A DNA stretch of 64,000 bases, from assembly GCA_039619475.1 (NCBI GenBank), contig CM077116.1:249373440-249437439 (forward strand), read 5' to 3'. The position numbers were made by a program, and so were the translations under genes. Each line of letters begins with the position of its first letter. Position 1 is the first letter of the stretch. Below the pieces are notes generated by a model. That model was given only the letters and a program-made list of their open reading frames with translations. It searched no databases and was not told the DNA's origin. Origin of the DNA: Icerya purchasi (taxonomy: Eukaryota > Arthropoda > Insecta > Hemiptera > Monophlebidae). Below are positions 33,201-43,556 of the stretch, piece after piece.

Positions 33201-34005
33201 TAATATGCAGCTTATTATAAACGAAGTAAAATTTACTAAACTAGTTGGAAAAATTAATTTTAAGGATCGAACAATATTTAGTGAACAACCATTATTGGCT
33301 GCAGTGCATTTAAATCCTTCAACGATTAAATTTAATAAGCCTATTTACATTGGTATGTCTATTTTAGATATTAGCAAATTAAAAATGTTTGATTTTCATT
33401 ACAACATAATGAGTAAAATGTATAAGAATATTAATCTTTTATACTGTGATACTGATTCACTTATTTATGAACTTAAAACGCTTGATTTTTATAAAGATAT
33501 TAAAGATAATGCTCAGTATTTTGATACAAGTGATTATCCAAAAAGTCACCCATGTTATTCACTAAAAAATAAAAAAAAGCTTGGTGTATTTAAGGATGAA
33601 TTAAATAGTACTCCAATTAGTGAATTTGTTGGATTGCGTCCAAAAATGTATTCTATAAATATTATTGATAGAGAAATTAAAAAATGTAAAGGTGTACAAT
33701 CTTCTATAATTAAGAAAGAACTTAATTTCATAGATTATTATAATTGTGTGAATGGTGTGTGTGGGAAATTATGTGATAATTATAAGACATATTACAATAT
33801 TCAAAGTCATAAACATATACTGTATACCCTAGAACATAATAAAGTAGTATTAAGTGGTAATGACGATAAAAGAATAATATGTAGTAATAATGTAGATACA
33901 ATAGCTTATGGAAATTCTATGTATAATAAATTCTGTAAAAAGTTTAATGATGTTTTAGCCGAACTAAGAGCGTGTATATTAGATAAAAATATGTATATTG
34001 CATGA
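30298..34005 (+). CDS. polB: Family B DNA polymerase, protein-primed type (right copy)
   Basis: Second complete copy, identical in protein sequence to the left one. The ATG at 30298 (MKMSS...) is chosen because the longer frame begins with TTG; a second ATG two codons on has a better Kozak context (A at -3). Exonuclease motifs I-III, the endonuclease VII-like treble clef between Exo I and Exo II, and polymerase motifs A, B and C are all intact. At 1235 residues it is at the long end for Polinton-type polymerases, partly because of the Asp/Asn-rich insert. It is transcribed away from the loop, divergently from the left copy. Complete identity over such a length means recent duplication, ongoing arm-to-arm conversion, or both. 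Read-through across the loop would give a self-complementary RNA. Confidence 0.95.
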   Translation: MKMSSAAVQHDISIQNVSKRYSKRFATYRIINNNKCQMDIANYLSNNTSTVIEIIKRRIGVGVKVNLTLQCSFIRGVGFVNCIDMPFHFPTNAQLLIRGDDISAWYKEDCRKIISLADRLQHATGSGWRLKKIEYLEIRLNYRNVLSRASSYIQLPSCIASKKAIINVKNDDQMCFKYSMLTKYIKVNHPEYASNYVRNTSLLKKYNWSGISFPTSLDDVSTFEKNNPQTSVNVYGLDEKNNVYPLRITKIEQKDHTDLLLITKGDKSHYCWIKNLCKLVSRQITNNHNRMFICRRCLWYVQDHAKYLAHIQHCSINTPATVVMPTENNKILKFQQYKQQEFIPFVIFADIECILKPLNDDSCDNDVNDGEIISDNGDDGIEIGGRRRKSPQQDGNMQTCKRQHMEDGSYCDIQNKPEKTCSTTPIQQHEAFSFCYYIVSRCEKSSSFNVTLEPKMYRGHNATKIFCDWLVEDVRKIEKIYQKNIPLQWTPVDLEEYDTSSLCHICKEPLNNDKVADHDHLSGKFRGAAHSKCNLEYQLPNFVPVFIHNLSGYDAHLFIKDLAYDDQDIEVIPNSEERYISFSKHISEKMKIRFIDTFRFMASSLEKLASYLPDSSLHHTIRNIVSPDLLPLFRRKGVFPYSYVSSLEKLEETSLPEKEHFYNFLTKSNISEEDYSHALNVWDALNVQTLGEYSDIYLKTDVLLLADVFENFRSVCHKIYKLDPAWSFTAPGLAFQAMLKLTKVQLELLTDYDMVLFFEAGIRGGMCQCVKRYARANNSYTNSCSNSHSNDDNDGRNGTDNTFIAYLDANNLYGWAMSEPLPMNGFRWLSQKEIIELNIMEIADDGSIGYVLDVDLEYPVDLHLAHNDLPLCPEAKSIRKCVKLVNTLENKYNYIIHYRNLKQAIELGLKLQHVHRVICFNQSAWLKPYIDLNTLQRQQATNEFEKNYWKLMNNSVFGKMMENVRHRINMQLIINEVKFTKLVGKINFKDRTIFSEQPLLAAVHLNPSTIKFNKPIYIGMSILDISKLKMFDFHYNIMSKMYKNINLLYCDTDSLIYELKTLDFYKDIKDNAQYFDTSDYPKSHPCYSLKNKKKLGVFKDELNSTPISEFVGLRPKMYSINIIDREIKKCKGVQSSIIKKELNFIDYYNCVNGVCGKLCDNYKTYYNIQSHKHILYTLEHNKVVLSGNDDKRIICSNNVDTIAYGNSMYNKFCKKFNDVLAELRACILDKNMYIA

Positions 34006-34070
34006 TTACATGCAGCTGTGTATTATTATTAAGTATAATTTAGACATGTATATTTTTAATTTTACTATGT

Positions 34071-34076
34071 AATAAA
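34071..34076 (+). terminator. Polyadenylation signal of the right polymerase gene
   Basis: AATAAA, 66 bp downstream of the TGA at 34003-34005. The stop codon itself lies in a small inverted repeat, TGCATG-ATTA-CATGCA. Confidence 0.55.
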
Positions 34077-34202
34077 ATTTTCTATTAACAATTGTTTTTA
34101 TTTCTTTAATTTGTTAGATTTAAGAATGTGTGTGGGTTTAAAATAGTTTCTATAAACTTAATTATAGTGTATAGAGATTATATTGATTTTAATTAAAGAG
34201 TG

Positions 34203-34459
34203 TGTATGTAGTAAAATTTGCTGCTTATCCCCAGGATGGGTTATTTTCCATTAAAATTTGACGTTTTCTATCTAAAATGATGATATTTGTATTAAATTGA
34301 GATATTTTACCATAAATTGATGGTTTACACCTAAAATGAGGATATTTTTATGTAAAATGGATTGTTTCCTTTAAAATTCAATGTTTTGTACTAAAATGTG
34401 TGTATTTTAGCTCTAAATGGTATAATTTGTATGAAAAGAGTGATTTTGGTTTAAATTGA
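34203..34459 (-). repeat. Degenerate array of about 20 bp period (right arm)
   Basis: Mirror image of 21699-21955, read as TAAAAT words every 19-21 bp downstream of the right polymerase gene. Confidence 0.75.
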
Positions 34460-34612
34460 GCACTTTTTTCTATGATACTACATTTATCTAATCCCTTTTG
34501 GTAACGTTTGGAGGTGTGATGCAGTTAGTATATTTAATTATTTATTTTTAATAGAAAAAATAACAATTAATCGATTTATTCATAAATTATTAATTTGATT
34601 AGTGGAATATTG

Positions 34613-36712
34613 CAATTTTCCATAGATGTTAGACGAACTAATTTAAAAGATTTATGCGATTGCGTAATAATAATATTGATAGTATTTCATATTGCGTAAG
34701 GTAGAAACAAAGTATAATAATAATAATAATGTAGATAGTATTCGCATAGCTTCATTGATACCGCGTCATCATCATCATGTTCCTCTCGATTTATTACAAC
34801 TTGCAGTACACTCGAACACATCTTTCTCCATTAATACTATCGTAATATTATGCGATTTTACAAAATTTTTTAAAAATAAAGTGAAAGAAGGGAACATGGT
34901 AGAAAAAATTCCTTTAAAATTTGGGTTCTAAGTATCGAAATTCGAACGTTTTAAGCAGTTTCTGTAGGTTTTACCCCTTTTTCCCCTCTGAATAAAGAAT
35001 TTTCAAATTTTAAAGACAGTGAACCATGTAATAATAACGAATATCTATGTAAGATTATGTAGAGGGAAAAGCGCGGTACATTGCGAATAGTTAATTATTT
35101 TTAATAAATATAATAACGAAAATCGATTAATTGGTAGATTATTATTATTTAATTGATTAGCAAGGAGGTGTTCCTGATTTTCAATACGCGTTAGAGGAAT
35201 AATTTAAAAGATTTATGCGATTGCGTAATAATAATAATGTTGATAGTATTCGTACAGGTCCACTGCTAACCTCCTGTTCATCACGATCTCGAATGTGTGT
35301 GTGTGTGTGTACAATGTTGCGTAAAGTAAAAGCAAATGTAGATAGTATTCGTACAGTTCATCGCTGACCTCCTTTTCATTGCGATCTGGAATGTGCGTGT
35401 GCACCATGTTGTGTAAAGTAAAAACAAAGTATAATAATAATAATAATAATAATGTTGATAGTATTCGCACAGCTTCATTGATACCGCGTCATCATCATCG
35501 TGTTCCTCTCGATTTATTACAACTTGCAGTACACTCGCACACATCTTTCTCTGTTAATACTATCGCAATATTATGTGATTTTACAGTTTTTTTTTAAAAA
35601 TAAAGTGTAAGAAGGGAACGTGCTAGAAAAAAATCTTTTAAAATTTGGGTTCTAAGTATCGAAATTCGAACGTTTTTAGCAGTTTCCAGAGATTTTACCC
35701 CTTTTACCCCTCTGAATAAGGAATTTTCAAATTTTAAAGACAGTGAACCATGTAATAATAGTGAATATCTATGTAAGATTGTATAGGGGGAAAAGCGCGG
35801 TACATTGCGAATAGTTAATTATTTTTTAATAAATATAATAACGAAAATTGATTAATTGGTAGATTATTATTATTATTATTATTATTTAATTGATTAGCGA
35901 GGAGGTGTTCCTGATTTTCACTACGCGTTAGAGGAACTAATTTAAAAGATTTAACCAATCTGTGTAATAATAATGTTGATAGTATTTCCCCGCTAGCATC
36001 CTGTTCATCATGATTAGAAATGTGCGTGCGTGCATGTGAGGTTACGTACAGAAAAACAATGTATAATAATGTAAATAGTATTTGAACAGGTCCACCGCTA
36101 GCCTCCTATTAATCGCAGTTTTGAATGTGCGTGTGTGTGTGTGTGTGTGTGTACAATGTTGCGTAAAGTAAAAGCAAATATAGATAGTATTCGTACAAGT
36201 TCATCGCTGACCTCCTTTTCATTGCGATCTGGAATGTGCATGCATACAATGTTGCGTAAGGTAGAAACAAAGTATAATAATAATAATGTAGATAGTATTC
36301 GTACTGGATCATTGATAACTGCGTCATAATCTTGTTCCTCTCGATTTATTATGACTTGCAGTACACTCGCACACGTCTTTCTCTGTTAATACTAGTGTAA
36401 TATTACGCGATTTTACAAATTTTTTTTAAAAATAAAGTGTAAGAAGGGAACATGCTAGAAAAAATTCCTTTAAAATTTGGGTTCTAAGTATCGAAATTCG
36501 AACGTTTTAAGCAGTTTCCGGAGATTTTACCCCTTTTTTCCCTCGAAATAGTGAATTTTCAAATTTTAATGCGGACCATGTAATAATAATAACGAAGATC
36601 TATGTAAGATTGTGTAGGGAAGAAGTGTGGTACATCGCGAATATTTAATTATTTCTAATAAATATAATAAGGAAAATCGATTAATTGGTAGATTATTATT
36701 ATTATTTAATCG
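34613..36712 (-). repeat. Outer direct-repeat units, right arm (three copies)
   Basis: Three direct units with conserved boxes at 34914-34974, 35639-35698 and 36471-36530 (spacings 725 and 832 bp). The middle-to-outer interval of 832 bp is missing from the left arm. Subrepeats of about 110 bp carrying ATAGTATTCGTACAG and a (GT)n or (ATA)n tract occur within each unit. Confidence 0.85.
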
Positions 36713-37046
36713 ATTGTACACGCGCACAAGGGGAACGGCACGGGGAGGAGGTGGACAACGAGGGAAAATTTGAAGGAATTTTGGAGAAACTGCAGTTGGT
36801 TGATTTGTGTGTGGTGGACGCTGAGATATATGGATTTTGGTTTGTAATGTTGAAGATGTAGCAAGTGGAGTAGAACATGGCGTTGCAGTGTTGAACTCTT
36901 AATGGGGGGGGTTTGATGTAAAAACGGTGTGGTCATTTTATTATGTTTTTGACTCTTGATTAGCTGAGTAAAAGGGGGCGGGGCCACAGGACTAAATACT
37001 CGCTCCTGATTGGCTATTCTCCTAGAACGTACATTTTCTATCTACT
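36713..37046 (-). repeat. Terminal segment of the right arm
   Basis: Counterpart of 19942-20277, ending in CTATCTACT. It contains an 8-base G-run at about 36904-36911 (10 in the left arm) and the GGGGGCGGGGCC block. Confidence 0.6.
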
Positions 37047-37052
37047 AGCGAA
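37047..37052. repeat. Target-site duplication, right (AGCGAA)
   Basis: Direct partner of 19936-19941. Confidence 0.8.
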
Positions 37053-39184
37053 ATCGAGAGAAGACTCTTTTTTTCTTAAATCCAACTGCAAACATCTTTT
37101 TTAAATTCTGTGCTGCCACTTCGTTTTCTCTCTAGACAAACCCTGTTTAGTCATAATAATTAATCTGTTGCTATAGGCAATGCCGTTTTCATCAATGGAC
37201 ATTTATAGAATTTTACCGGCTCCAGCAATAACTCATATTCCGCTTTAATCAACTTTCATCGGATTTTGTTTTCTGTTATTATTTGAAAACCGAACAAATA
37301 TAATTTAGAAATACGTATTCTATTAAAAAAGTTATGTTGTTTAAAATACGATTTGAATTTGTCCACTTGAATTATGTTTCCCTTATTCAGAGTTAATATT
37401 GGAGGCTTTTATCCCTTTATAGTTGTTAAAAGCTAATGAAGAACAATTAAATGTATAAATAAAAATTTTAATTAATAATTATATACGTTTTTATTTGATG
37501 TTCATCTAACACGCAAGCATGCCCGCGTGCACACACATACATATATACAAAGGCAAACTAAGTCATCCACAGTCCTCTAGAATCACAATGCCGGTAATAA
37601 ATAAGTGTTCATTAGGAATAGATAATTCTTCTATAAATTACGAAAAAACCAAAAATGCAAGAAAAACTTGCAAAACGAAAAATCACAGGCAAATGCGAAA
37701 TGTAGTGCAAATATTCTCCGTAGTTATTAGATGGTCGCTAAGATTTAACAAGTCCGTGTTTAATGTTAGAAATCGCAAAAAAAAAAAAAAAAAAAAAAAA
37801 AAAAGAAGGTAAAAAACTGAAACTTAAAAACATAAAAGACCAGAACCGCTATATACATTTGAAATTAGGTACTTAGGTCCGCATAGACTATTACGTGTGT
37901 TTACTCTGCAAGAGCGTTGAATAATTTCAAGGTTAACACATTGTAAATTGCAAGAAAATCAGAAGCGCAAAAAAACAAAATTTTGATCACATTTTAGATC
38001 CTTTAAGACGACAAAAAGACTGACGATTTTCCGAGTGACAATTTTAAAAGACAAAAGTAACGAAATATATACAATACACATAAATCAACAAATTTTCTGA
38101 TTGATTAGTTTCATAAGTTGTAATACTTAAACAGTTATATTATTACCAAGAATAAAGTTTTAAAATGGAAAAAAATATTTCTTCGTCGGTGTAATTAAAT
38201 AAGCGTACATATATGTTCAGTACATGATAAAAAGATAATTATGGTTTTAAAACATGAATTTGTCTTTTCAACGAGTTTAAATATTTAATCTCACATTGGC
38301 GAAACAATTTTTTTATACATTCTGAAACTTTATTTTTAATAATATGTTTAATTATTACAACTCATGGAATTAATAAATAAGAGATTATTTGTATATTATA
38401 TTGTTGTTTTTTTATGCCTTTTAAAACTATCACTTCGAAAATTATACTCGTATTCATTGGTTTGTACAGTAATAATGTCTGCATTACGTTTAATGTCTAC
38501 TATAGTTGGTCAGTTCAATTCAAATTATTCGTACATTAATATTTCGTAAGATATGATCATGTATTTGGTTGCGGTTTAACAGTGCATTACTTTATACACA
38601 CTGTAATTACTCCTGGTTTAACAAAAATATATTTCTGGAGTAGCAACGATCCAAGATGAAGTAAAATCAGACTTTTTTCATTTCATTGTAGTTGCTTTCA
38701 GTTATCGTCACATACAGTGAAATAATCGTAGTTAGTACGGAAAGGAAATTATTTTAATTCGGAAAGCAGAGATCAAAGCAGTTACTATATATCTGCCAGC
38801 GGCACGTACTTGTTCCCCTTAAATCTTATTTTGTGTACAATAGGGTCTTAGTGGCTGCTCAGATTCGAACTGATATTATGCGTTGGGTCCAATAATTGGA
38901 TTTACTTAGGCACCATGTTAAACATCAACACTTGAATGCCATGTCTTCATCTACCACACCTATAAGAAGCCACCTTGAAACTCGAGGCAACGGAAAAACT
39001 TTTTTTCTCAATAGTTCCAAGAGTGAAGCAGTGACTATATTATATACCAGCATTAAAATGTATTATGCGGCGCTTTGGACTGCTTAATTGCACGAGTGGT
39101 CATACTACTTCACTGTTTCAAATATAAATTCATACATTATTGCGTACAACACTGAAACAATCATCATCATAGTGTGCCATACTC
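37053..39184. other. Intergenic, no gene recognised; right flank of the palindrome
   Basis: AT-rich sequence with an A-run at about 37779-37803, possibly a retroposon tail with no recognisable body. A GCAGTTACTATATAT-type block near 38779 has a weak second copy near 39027. Confidence 0.4.
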
Positions 39185-39320
39185 AGCTTCCAAGCGTTGG
39201 CGACTGTTTATTTTCAACTGTACAGAATAGGTAGTGAACTAGGGGCAATTATTATATGCAACGCGAGTGTACAAACGCGCAAGACTACATTCGAAACTAG
39301 TGTTGAATCAGCAACAAAAT
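39185..39320 (-). repeat. Possible partial SINE copy
   Basis: A GAGTGTACAAACGCGCAAGACTACA block near 39265-39290 resembles the tail of the SINE at 3670-3905 (TAGTGTACACACGCAAGACTAC). No tRNA-like head is attached. Confidence 0.35.
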
Positions 39321-39539
39321 CGATTAAGGGCAGAAGATTAAATAAAATTTTATTTTTGCAAAGCATCGAAAAAAAATCTTGAGATTTTTGAAGACTATAT
39401 TTTTCTAATATCACTTCTAAAATTATCTGCACCCATTGATTTATGCGTGTAATTTGTTGTTTTCTTTGTTTAACACAATATTTTTTCCATCTGTTTCCTT
39501 TTATTTACAGTTGTAACCATAACGGTATTACTGAAGATA

Positions 39540-40012
39540 TGGGAGTACATATCAGCAGAAAATAAAATTGAGTTGGAGGAAAGAATTAACACAGGTACCA
39601 ACTGCCATTAGCAAGAACAAAGATGGGGGAGCAAACGGATAAATATATAACTCAGATGTTGAATAAAATACCCAAAGAAATAATAGAGAAGGAAAAAATA
39701 AGGGAAAGAAGAAGGAAAATAAAAGAATGGCTTCAGGAAGAAGAAAATATAAAAAAGAATAATAAACATAAAATAAAATGACAAGGCGCAACAAAAAAAA
39801 ACTCGGAAAAAAAACTTTAAATAAAGAAGATAGAAATTGATAAGTAAAAAGATAGATACTAGTAATAAATATTCACGATTATGTATATGTATAAATTTAA
39901 GATGGTAAAGTGTTCAATAGGATAATTCGTCGACAAGCGTTTTAGCTTGACGAAAGTTTTGTATGTAAAAAATAATAAAGACATATTTTTCAAAAAAAAA
40001 AAAAAAAAAAAA
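39540..40012 (+). pseudogene. LINE 3' end fragment with hairpin and poly(A)
   Basis: At about 39625-39780 the plus strand reads GEQTDKYITQMLNKIPKEII followed by RRRKIKEWLQEEE. This resembles the extreme C-terminus of the LINE at 5.3-7.8 kb (HIPKEIKDEDN...KIKIWL). An A-rich 3' untranslated region follows, then an inverted repeat, CGTCGACAAGC...GCTTGACG (about 39928-39955), and a terminal A-run at 39992-40012. It is a strongly 5'-truncated insertion. Confidence 0.55.
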
Positions 40013-40079
40013 AACTAAAAGAAAACAATCGATGTATTTCAAACATCTATGTATTTTTTAATATATAATTTCTATATCG

Positions 40080-40215
40080 ATGTCATCATGCGATATATGA
40101 CATCGTCGAAAAAACGTCGATGTTTTTTGTAAATTTCCATCGCTAGATCGAACCCGAGACTTCCAGAACGGAAGCCAAGCGCTCTAGCAACTAGGCTATC
40201 GCGACGACTATAGAA
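40080..40215 (-). repeat. tRNA-derived SINE (minus strand)
   Basis: On the minus strand, from about 40206: GTCGCGATAGCCTAGTTGC, then CTTGGCTTCCGTTCTGGAAG, then CTCGGGTTCGATCTAGC, giving recognisable A and B boxes. The head closely matches the SINE at 53 kb, but the body beyond the B box differs and contains a repeated ACATCGA motif. Confidence 0.7.
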
Positions 40216-43200
40216 ATATATTAAAAATAAAATATGGATTAACATATTATACATAGCTTTACTTTTTGTTTACCTAAAAATGTTAAAGAACCATACGAAA
40301 TTAAAAGTTACTTTGAAATTCTGAGAAAGCGGATTGGTAAGCAGATAGGCGATTTATAGAATAAGTGGATGGTATGGAAAAAAAAAAAAACATGGAATGG
40401 CGAAGAATAATTGAATAAAATTATAGTTTAAAAATACTAAAAAAGCACGTTTTTATAGTAATGTGAACTAAAAAGTAAAAAATAATTTTTAAATATAAAG
40501 ATAATATTCAACAGTGATGAAAATCTCCTAATGCAATATATTTTAAGTTTTTTTAATAAGCTTAAAATGAAAATAAAGTAGTTCACAGCAAATTAACTTT
40601 AATGTAAAAGAAAGCGTGGGGTGCTATTGATATCAATTGTTTATACTTTTTCTATTATTTTTTAACTATTTGTAGGTCGAGTTATTTTATAAAGCAATAT
40701 ATCGACCTTTCTCATGGAAATCTTTCATCCGCCGAACGGTTTTTATCTTTGTGGCCCAACTAAAATTCTTTGGCTTTATTATGTCGCCAAAGTCGTTATT
40801 TTCTATCATTAATTTTACCATTCTTATTAGCACTACCCTATTGCAAAGTAACACCCTCTGTTCATCGTGCCGACATACCTCCTATGAAGTCAACAACGCA
40901 TACAAATACTGGCTTGCACTATCCCAGGTAGGACTTGGGATTTTTCTTCTCAAATTATATTTCGTGCTTTACGTACACTATTTACATTTTCTGACTCGTT
41001 AGACGTAAGATTTAAGAATAATTTTTTTTCGTTGCTTAAAGTTCTGTTATTTAATTACTTTACCGCGGTTCGTAAAAAACAGAAGCATTAGACTGTGTAA
41101 TACATTTAACTTAAGGTAAACTTTAATGAAACAAAAAGCGCGTAAAGAAAATTACTTAGCGACATCTATGAAATCAGTTTCGAACCATATCAAGTTTTTG
41201 ATAAATAAAGGATACACTGCACTTACCGATGATGTTTGTAACTTGTAGAAGGGGACATTGTTCTTCTCCCTTTTTTCTGATGATCCTGGTCAGGACATTA
41301 GGACAAAATTATGAAATGATTGAATTGTCATCCAAAATGAATACGTATGTAAATTTTTAAATTATTCAGACGCCGGGATGTCAAAATTGATTTGTAAAAT
41401 TCCATTACACACTTACCTATTACTCATTTACATACAGGTCAAGCTAATAAAAAGCGCGTTAAAAAGAAGTAATTGTAACGATTAAAACGAAGTGATCTTC
41501 AGAAATAATGCTTAATTGATTTCAATAAATGTTTTGGCTAAGAGAGTACAAACTTTTGTGGAAGCCCGTTATTTTTGAAGACTTGCAAAATGGAAAAAAA
41601 ATAATTGAAATAAAATCTGCGGATGGCTCACTTGAATGATTCTTTATTATCATTTTAATACCAGATATTATTCGGAACTTTTGTGTATTTTCTTAATAAT
41701 TTCATAAACGGGGTACTGCATAATTTTCCATACTCTGTATGGTATAACGACTAGTTTCCTCAAGTATCATTTCAAGTACATCAATAGAAAACAAGTCCTT
41801 GAAAAATCAGTTTATTTGCCGTTTTTACCGGAACATTTAGTTATTTTAGATTTTGCATTCACTTCAGTGTTATTAAAATTGTTCGCCTCTTCAATCCATT
41901 CATTTTCATTAGCATACCCATTTACATTTTCTTCAATTTCTGCTGTAGAGAGATGATCCGGCAAAATTATTTCAGATAAATACGCTTTAGCGTTTATTTT
42001 GGATCAGTTGGAAGCGCTTAAAATTTTTCTAATTTTGTAATTCTTCGACAATTTCTTCGTCTTCATCGTTTTCCGGGTAAGCTAATAAACGAATGTGCGT
42101 CGTATTCATAGTCGATACTCTGTACTGCCTTTTCAACTTCGTTGTCACGGTACGGATGAAAACCATATTTTCGTCGTCTGTTTTATCGAGCGTAACTTGC
42201 TTTCATTAGGCACACTTTGCCAGTTGTCTGACTATTACGATTTATGAAGCCGGAGAAAATTATATTTTTCGAACTGGATAGTTCAGTTCCTCGAAGCTTC
42301 GCACGAAATACTCGCTGTTGTAATGTTCGAAAACCTCCGACTGCTATTCTCAGGACCGAATTTTGTAATTTTGTATTGAATTCAAAGATTTTAATACCTC
42401 GCAGTGGCATAAGTAAGTCAATCTTGTATCATGTGAGAGTTTGTCGTTAGTAAGTTATGTCTCATTTGTTGTGTATAATAAATTCCTTAACAAATTCCAT
42501 TTGACAGCTTTTCTTCAGAGAAATGACGTGTAGTTTCCAAGTGAGTATATTATCGAATATGATTTCTAAGTGTCGCTTTTCTTTTGCGAATGCAATCTTT
42601 ACCATCGGAAATATTTTATAATTACTATTGTTAAAAAAGCAGTACATAATTGAAACATAAAAGAAGAATTATTTTTAATTTAATTTTACGCATCAGCTTT
42701 TGAACTGAGGCATCTAATTACGTTAATTTTTAACACTAACGTACTGAAAGGATATAATTGATGAAGAGAAATAATTTGTTTTATATACAGGCCGGCTGTA
42801 GGTATTTTATTTTTCGTATTTTCCGTTTTCTTTTCTATACGCTTAAATTGAGTGACAGTTTGAAAAATAAAAGTGACATTGAAATGAGTAACAATAATTT
42901 CGCTGTCGAGAAACGGTCGAATTTGCGGACTTGAGGTTAAGTAGAGGTATTTTTTATTGTATACACATACATAAAATAACGGCAGTGCTCGTCTTCCCTT
43001 TTGCCGAGAATTAATTAAATCAAAAAAAAAAGATGGCCGTTCTCAAGCCTACTTTCGCTGTGATAGACACTAGAAATTTTATTCCTCTTATTTGCGGAGA
43101 ATTAAACATACTTAATTTTTTTTCTCGCTTTTATTATTAGTATTAATAGTAGTAACATTCGTATTATTATCACTCTTATTTGTAAAATTTAACCAATCGA

Positions 43201-43556
43201 AACAATATATTATTAAAAACAAAACGATATAAATTAATCGATAATACATATCTAAATTTACTCAAAAAATTTCTAATGCTTCAAAATTCATTTTATATAA
43301 TAAGTGCTATAGACAACTATTAGAAAAACAAAATATAAATTTTGGAATATTTATAAATTAATTATTCTGCAGTTTTATGATTAACTAGTTATCAGTGTGT
43401 ATATTTACATGTACATAAATAATAAAAATTACAATACGGAATTAAATACAATAAAAAAAAATTTCTACAAATAACAATTGTAATATTAATATAAATTCAT
43501 TAAATAATAAACAAGAAAAAGTATCTTATAAAAAAACATATGAAGAAAATACAAAC
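40216..43556. other. Intergenic, no supported gene
   Basis: No recognisable gene. On the minus strand around 42430-41820, frames in succession read EFNTKLQNSVLRIAVGGF, LLAYPENDEDEEIVEELQN and LPDHLSTAEIEENVNGYANE. This acidic, protein-like composition may be a decayed coding remnant that I cannot assign. A frame at 40751-41002 is hydrophobic and unassigned. Confidence 0.35.

Larger units (their letters stand above)
19942..37046. mobile_element. Giant palindromic Polinton-like element carrying two DNA polymerase genes
   Basis: A 17,105 bp element made of two inverted arms (19942-28034 and 28124-37046) around an 89 bp loop. From the loop out to about 20521/35637 the arms pair with constant coordinate sum 56158, that is, with no net indel over 7.5 kb. 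Beyond that the right arm has 832 extra bp, and a poly-C/G run differs (10 against 8 bases). Ends read AGTAGATAG...CTATCTACT with a 6 bp AGCGAA duplication outside. Each arm encodes one protein-primed-type family B DNA polymerase; no other protein-like frame is present. Ends, duplication length, total length and polymerase type all fit Polinton/Maverick elements. The lack of integrase, ATPase, protease and capsid genes, and the full palindromy, do not. I infer an inverted dimer of one end of a parental element, inserted by an integrase acting in trans. Confidence 0.85.
28124..37046 (-). repeat. Palindrome, right arm (8,923 bp)
   Basis: Inverted copy of 19942-28034. It holds three rather than two outer repeat units, which accounts for the extra 832 bp. 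All other blocks have counterparts at coordinate 56158 minus x. Confidence 0.9.

Noticed and set aside
19935..37053. An 8 bp target duplication (TAGCGAAA), which would suggest a hAT- or P-like element
   Set aside because: The longer match arises because the element's terminal A and T coincide with flanking bases. The 6 bp reading with AG termini fits the polymerase type; no hAT or P transposase is present. I keep it as a lesser alternative.
38820..38930. A further tRNA-derived SINE on the minus strand
   Set aside because: CAGTTCGAATCTG resembles a B box but no A box lies at the right distance.
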